IMG/VR virus record: IMGVR_UViG_3300008106_000025
Span: 3,106 to 26,460 of that record
DNA length: 23,355 bases
Direction: 5' to 3' (one strand)
DNA from: a virus
A program made the translations under genes and the position numbers. The notes under the pieces were generated by a model that was not told the origin of the DNA, did not search any database, and was given only the letters and a program-made list of their open reading frames with translations. Shown one piece after another: positions 20,701 to 23,355 of this stretch; position 1 is the stretch's first letter, and each line of letters begins with the position of its first letter.

Positions 20701-20881
20701 TGCCCCGCTGCATCAAGCCTAAGGCAGAGGATTCGTAGCCCGCTTGCGCTGCTTCAATTACCCCGGAAGCAATCTGTTTGCCTTCCGGTTGATCCGCAAA
20801 ATCTATCTGCAAGCCGTCTGGCTGCGCAGGGGGCGGCGCAGTTTGCTGATCTACGAAATCTATGTTTAAGGATTCAACCAT
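17678..20881 (-). CDS. Large internal (ejection) virion protein with ART-like domain
   Basis: A 1067-residue protein, frameshifted near its C-terminus. The N-terminus repeats a short motif (LNIDFVDQ, LQIDFADQ). Residues 80-250 are Gly/Ala-rich, with membrane-active-looking segments. Residues about 278-465 resemble an ADP-ribosyltransferase domain of polyvalent proteins (VFHGTKAN, GPHFTTSRSTAELFA, GFDSIKYKN, DTYIALEPGKVRN). Long Ala-rich helices follow, then a conserved part (YYLEWAVPFTQSPINVFKETFRLSP ... NTWYNYQRLQPVGT) known to me from phage virion proteins. By position it matches T7 gp16-type proteins that enter the host with the DNA. Catalysis by the ART-like domain is unproven. Confidence 0.82.
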   Translation of the reverse strand: MVESLNIDFVDQQTAPPPAQPDGLQIDFADQPEGKQIASGVIEAAQAGYESSALGLMQRGKLPDVQLDPTDSDWYERLAAGAAQMVSETPFGVVGAFGGAAAGGSAGTAVAPGPGTLVGGLLGGGFGAFALPAAIRESYMQAYSKGEITSTADFLGRASVVLGQTVKEGTVGLLTAGTGKLAQVGAKTAGLGAKATGASVLAAQGSTLAVAPALLEGRLPEPQEIMDAAIMLVGFRAATVGAAKLANIYAKTGKTPLEVMADAKSDPTIVEDLAKPAPINVFHGTKANVEIEQLAKTEDIGPHFTTSRSTAELFANKGGTPGKVLEGEAQFGKSIELPDLNIWFPTEIAKAVDGVKGIKEGDYNQTPFESRVWQVMEKASKDYLDSQPESYQRLRNKLSGLTPEETALKDQTRDKANQKATDEGYALIRSELKAEGFDSIKYKNMNEGEPVDTYIALEPGKVRNKPATAELPRAYQPLAREEMLNNVLGAYRDPKGTGTYDPAMIADVAANPLGRITPTKEPNHINYRYVDGPEDVKAVQARIAEVFSQQIEAQRGTESWAKTQEGAAEILRNRRPEELVGRDLNQLAAESMAQQAMSQRAAFDLAQVASEIRAAGELGVTPEMAARQAQAIETLAMLHAIDQGNGAAIARALNARKAAQNVNALGKEASELLTKYRDDPQKLAQMVGELGDVTQLSTFAVKASKASLWEKVIEAWKSGLVSGPVTQVANIMGNLTFMATRPLVDATAVAINRARGAPEAMSAIEPLARVVGNIHGTIDGAKSMLSVLKTGENMSGKTESHRKAIEGKLGEAIRFPLRTLSAADAFFRTLNERGEAFTLATRQAAQEGYNPATREFRERVASIAASPTDKMVEQIDAAGERFTFNAPLGSKGRAVQRLIKEYYLEWAVPFTQSPINVFKETFRLSPAAAIMKDWRNAISKGGVEADKAAAELVVGTALFSTVFAMALSGNISGQGDPDTRKRAAQLASGWQPYSKKIGNTWYNYQRLQPVGTLVGMAADAAAAWEYMGEEERDKIPKIISIAFANSITNQTFLQGRPNRRYARSLSP

Positions 20882-20884
20882 TCC

Positions 20885-23044
20885 CTATTCCCAACTCGTG
20901 CGTAAATTTTTGGGGCCGCCCAAATATGTGCTGTTTTTACCGTTGACAACGTATTGCTTCCCGACCACCAACCCTCCATCGGGTGCGCGGTTTTGCGCGG
21001 TTTCGGTGCGTGCTTTTTCATTTGCGAGCTGGTTCAGTAACGTCTTAGGATCGGGGATGAATTGTTGGAGCCGACCTGGACGCAACGCATAATCGGGAGA
21101 GTTTGGATCGAGCAGTACGGTCGGGTCTTTGTTTTCCTTGCGCAAAGCGTCGATACGATTTTCGAGGTCACGGTCAAAACGATACGCAATATCCGCTATA
21201 ACCCCAGGGTTGTTTGAATCCATAGTCTGAAGTATCACGTTCTGCTGTAGTGTGCGGGCGACCTGCCCACGGAGATTGTTCAAATCGCGGCGAAACCCGT
21301 TGGTGCTAGTGCTGCGCAGTTCTGTGACTTCCTTGGTCAGGTAGGAAAATTCAGACGTGCTGATCTTCCCATCGCTTAACGCCTGATAAATCGGTTCGTT
21401 GTTGTAAATTTTAGCGGGGTCGTTATCGGGCGCATGGATGCGCAGCATCAACTCCCGCATGGCGACGGGGTTCGATTTTGGTTCCGTGCGTGCCTGCTTC
21501 TCACGGGAGAACTGACTCATGTAACTTAAAATGTGCTGTTTCTGTGTTGAGTCCAACACATCGTTGCTGACGACTTCGACCTCACTCAACGCGCCGCCAT
21601 TCTCCTGGTTCGGGTTGACAATCCGTTGAGTGTACAGGTTCATCGCCGACTCTGCTGCAACTTGCTGCTGACGTTTCAGATCAATCCGAGACCGTTCAGA
21701 CTGTGCGTCATAAGCGCGCGAATACTGCTCAGCGTTTGTGAGAATGGCGAAGAACTTGTCGGCAGGCAGATTGTCGATAAAACCTATACCTGTCTGAGGC
21801 TTGACCCAACTTTGTGAATTGCCTGTGAGATCGGTTGGCGTCATAGCAAATTGTTCAGGTGATATACCGGTGCCAAGCCCAACCGCACCGCGTGTGGCGG
21901 CAAGGTTGGCCGCGTACTGCTTAGTGTTGGCGCCCCAAGCGGTTCCGCTCTCTCCCCCATAATACATCATGTCAACTTTTGACATGTCGCCGCCGGCCTT
22001 TGTGCGGTAATCGGCTATCAGTTTTGCGGCGGCAAATATCGACGCTGTCGGGTTGTTGCGATCTACGCCGAGTTGTGCGGCCATCTCCGTCGTGAATTGC
22101 ATAATGCCGCCCGCGCCTTGTTTGCTAGTGGCGTTAGGGTCTAGGTTTGACTCGGCGACCGCGCGCATTTTAAGTTCGCGCCAATCGAGGTTGTGAAGTT
22201 GCGCAGCGTCCTTGAAAGTCTGGTCGTATGGGCTTGGCTGCGCCACACGTTTAGCAACACTGTCTATGTTGCTTTGGTCATACGGCTTGACGGTATCGGC
22301 CTTCAGGTCAGGGGGTAGCCCTGGCTTTGGCGGATTAGCGACGGCGTTCTGAACCTGACTGCGCACTTCACCTGGCAACTTACCAAGAACTGCGTTGGGA
22401 TACTGGCGCGCAAAACCCTTTGCCGCTGAGTACTCTATCTCCTCACGGATAGAACGGCGGAAGGCTTCACGAGTTGGTTCTGGCACTCTTGCAAATCTAC
22501 CGTTAGGGTCGTCGATAGCTGCAAGCCCTTGCTTAACCAGACTCTCGGTTTGTGAATAATCCCTAGCCGCTACTGTGCCAAGGCTCTGCGACATATCCAT
22601 GTATTGGTTTTTGGCAAACTCACCGTTCAAACGCGCCTGTATGCCGACGGCTTCCTGCCCGAACATTGACGTCATATCTGCGGACATTCTGGCAAACGCC
22701 TGCTGCCCTTGTCGGGTTTTGACAGACTGCCCCATGCTCTCAAAATCTTGACGCAGTGATTCCATGACGCGGGGCGCTAATGTGTCATCGCCCGGTTCGG
22801 TCTGGTTGGATAGATCTGTAAGCTTTTGCTGCCACTCAGCACGCTTCTTGGCCATCTCAACATGGATGTTGGTGACGTCATCCTGCACCTCTTGCTGATA
22901 AGCCCGCTCAGCATACTGCTGCCCTGCTTCCCCAAGCTGCTGGACGGCCTGGCCGACGTTGGCGCCAAAGGCGTTTGGAGTGGCTTGCACGTTTAGCTGG
23001 CCTGAAGGGGCGATGCTGTCGTTATAAGTTTGGATTACTGCCAT
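20885..23044 (-). CDS. Internal virion protein with lytic transglycosylase domain
   Basis: A 719-residue protein starting at ATG 23044, 3 bases after the previous stop. The first ~240 residues are helical and Gln-rich (QQYAERAYQQEVQDDVTNIHVEMAKKR), like T7-type ejection proteins. Residues about 273-385 form an SLT lytic transglycosylase domain: AVAESNLDP with catalytic Glu298, the GAGGIMQFTTEMAAQLGV motif (310-327), and a MMYYGG segment. The rest is helical and ends at LRTSWE. It would cut peptidoglycan during DNA entry. It lies between a gp14-like gene and the large ejection protein, matching the T7 gp14-gp15-gp16 order. Confidence 0.9.
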   Translation of the reverse strand: MAVIQTYNDSIAPSGQLNVQATPNAFGANVGQAVQQLGEAGQQYAERAYQQEVQDDVTNIHVEMAKKRAEWQQKLTDLSNQTEPGDDTLAPRVMESLRQDFESMGQSVKTRQGQQAFARMSADMTSMFGQEAVGIQARLNGEFAKNQYMDMSQSLGTVAARDYSQTESLVKQGLAAIDDPNGRFARVPEPTREAFRRSIREEIEYSAAKGFARQYPNAVLGKLPGEVRSQVQNAVANPPKPGLPPDLKADTVKPYDQSNIDSVAKRVAQPSPYDQTFKDAAQLHNLDWRELKMRAVAESNLDPNATSKQGAGGIMQFTTEMAAQLGVDRNNPTASIFAAAKLIADYRTKAGGDMSKVDMMYYGGESGTAWGANTKQYAANLAATRGAVGLGTGISPEQFAMTPTDLTGNSQSWVKPQTGIGFIDNLPADKFFAILTNAEQYSRAYDAQSERSRIDLKRQQQVAAESAMNLYTQRIVNPNQENGGALSEVEVVSNDVLDSTQKQHILSYMSQFSREKQARTEPKSNPVAMRELMLRIHAPDNDPAKIYNNEPIYQALSDGKISTSEFSYLTKEVTELRSTSTNGFRRDLNNLRGQVARTLQQNVILQTMDSNNPGVIADIAYRFDRDLENRIDALRKENKDPTVLLDPNSPDYALRPGRLQQFIPDPKTLLNQLANEKARTETAQNRAPDGGLVVGKQYVVNGKNSTYLGGPKNLRTSWE

Positions 23045-23047
23045 CGT

Positions 23048-23355
23048 TTACCCCATGTCCCAACCAAAACTGCTGCTTGAACCGCTGCTGGAACCCAGGT
23101 TTGGAATGGGTGTCCCTTTCATAGATTGATACTTGCCGTAAGAATCGGTCGCCCCGCTAAGCGCGTTTAACACGCCTGCTGTGCGCGCTGACTTTGCGGA
23201 CATGTTGTCAATGGCCGCTTGGTTCTCAAACCCTGCGCCCTTGAGTTCGTAATTATATTTCAATGTTAGCCTATCGAGCGTCGCCATAGCCGCGCTATCC
23301 GCCAACACATCAACGGGTGAACCAGAATCGGTTTGCACGCCCGATGCGCCGTAGT
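23048..23355 (-). CDS. Internal virion protein (T7 gp14-like), 5' end outside window
   Basis: The frame is open to the right edge of the window, so the N-terminus is missing. Visible residues start YGASGVQTDSGSPVDVLADSA, then LDRLTLKYNYELKGAGFENQA, and end in a Ser/Gly-rich tail (SSSGSSSSFGWDMG). This pattern is typical of the smallest T7-like internal virion protein in temperate podoviruses. An internal GTG at 23338 should not be taken as the start. It lies directly before the transglycosylase-bearing ejection protein gene. Confidence 0.75.
   Translation of the reverse strand, partial: YGASGVQTDSGSPVDVLADSAAMATLDRLTLKYNYELKGAGFENQAAIDNMSAKSARTAGVLNALSGATDSYGKYQSMKGTPIPNLGSSSGSSSSFGWDMG

Overview
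The window is part of the genome of a temperate, T7-like (podovirus-type) bacteriophage. Podovirus signs are a T7-type family A DNA polymerase and a run of internal (ejection) virion proteins: a gp14-like piece at the right edge, a transglycosylase-bearing protein, and a very large Ala/Gly-rich protein. There is also a T7-type tail-fibre N-terminus. Temperate signs are a tyrosine integrase, a small excisionase-like HTH protein, and an attachment site made of the last 45 bp of a tRNA-Asn(GTT) gene including the encoded CCA. Phage genes lie on both sides of the integrase and attachment site, so this looks like the free or unit-length phage form (attP), not a chromosome-prophage junction. The encoded CCA, high GC and gene types fit a proteobacterial host, perhaps a betaproteobacterium; that is inference only.

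Layout. Positions 1-10608 (+ strand) hold replication and recombination genes: a partial unknown, a DUF6378-like protein, a SNF2-type helicase, a Glu/Pro-rich unknown, an orphan adenine methyltransferase, a small phage protein, a DUF2800 RecB/Cas4-like nuclease, and a DUF2815 ssDNA-binding protein ending in a strong terminator. Then come the polymerase with an intein, a small zinc-finger protein, a prim-pol/SF3 helicase fusion and an excisionase-like HTH protein. Positions 10609-11002 are the attP region: a tRNA-Asn fragment flanked by two perfect 22-bp direct repeats (probable integrase arm sites) and a candidate int promoter. Positions 11003-12115 are the integrase, followed by an AT-richer block of small unknown genes to 13431. 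From 13369 to the end everything is on the - strand: holin, small membrane proteins, two fibre proteins with decapeptide repeats, then the internal virion proteins, transcribed toward the convergent meeting point near 13.4 kb.

The most unusual feature is the intein at 6515-7381 in the conserved motif B of the polymerase. Its splicing blocks are intact in the polymerase frame. The middle of the intein carries a complete HNH homing-endonuclease-like protein in a different (-1) reading frame, while the polymerase frame stays open through it. Splicing and homing functions are thus overprinted on one DNA segment instead of fused in one protein.

Two other points stand out. The large ejected protein contains an apparent ADP-ribosyltransferase-like domain. 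Its C-terminus has been separated by a frameshift, probably with a small deletion, near 17.70-17.73 kb.
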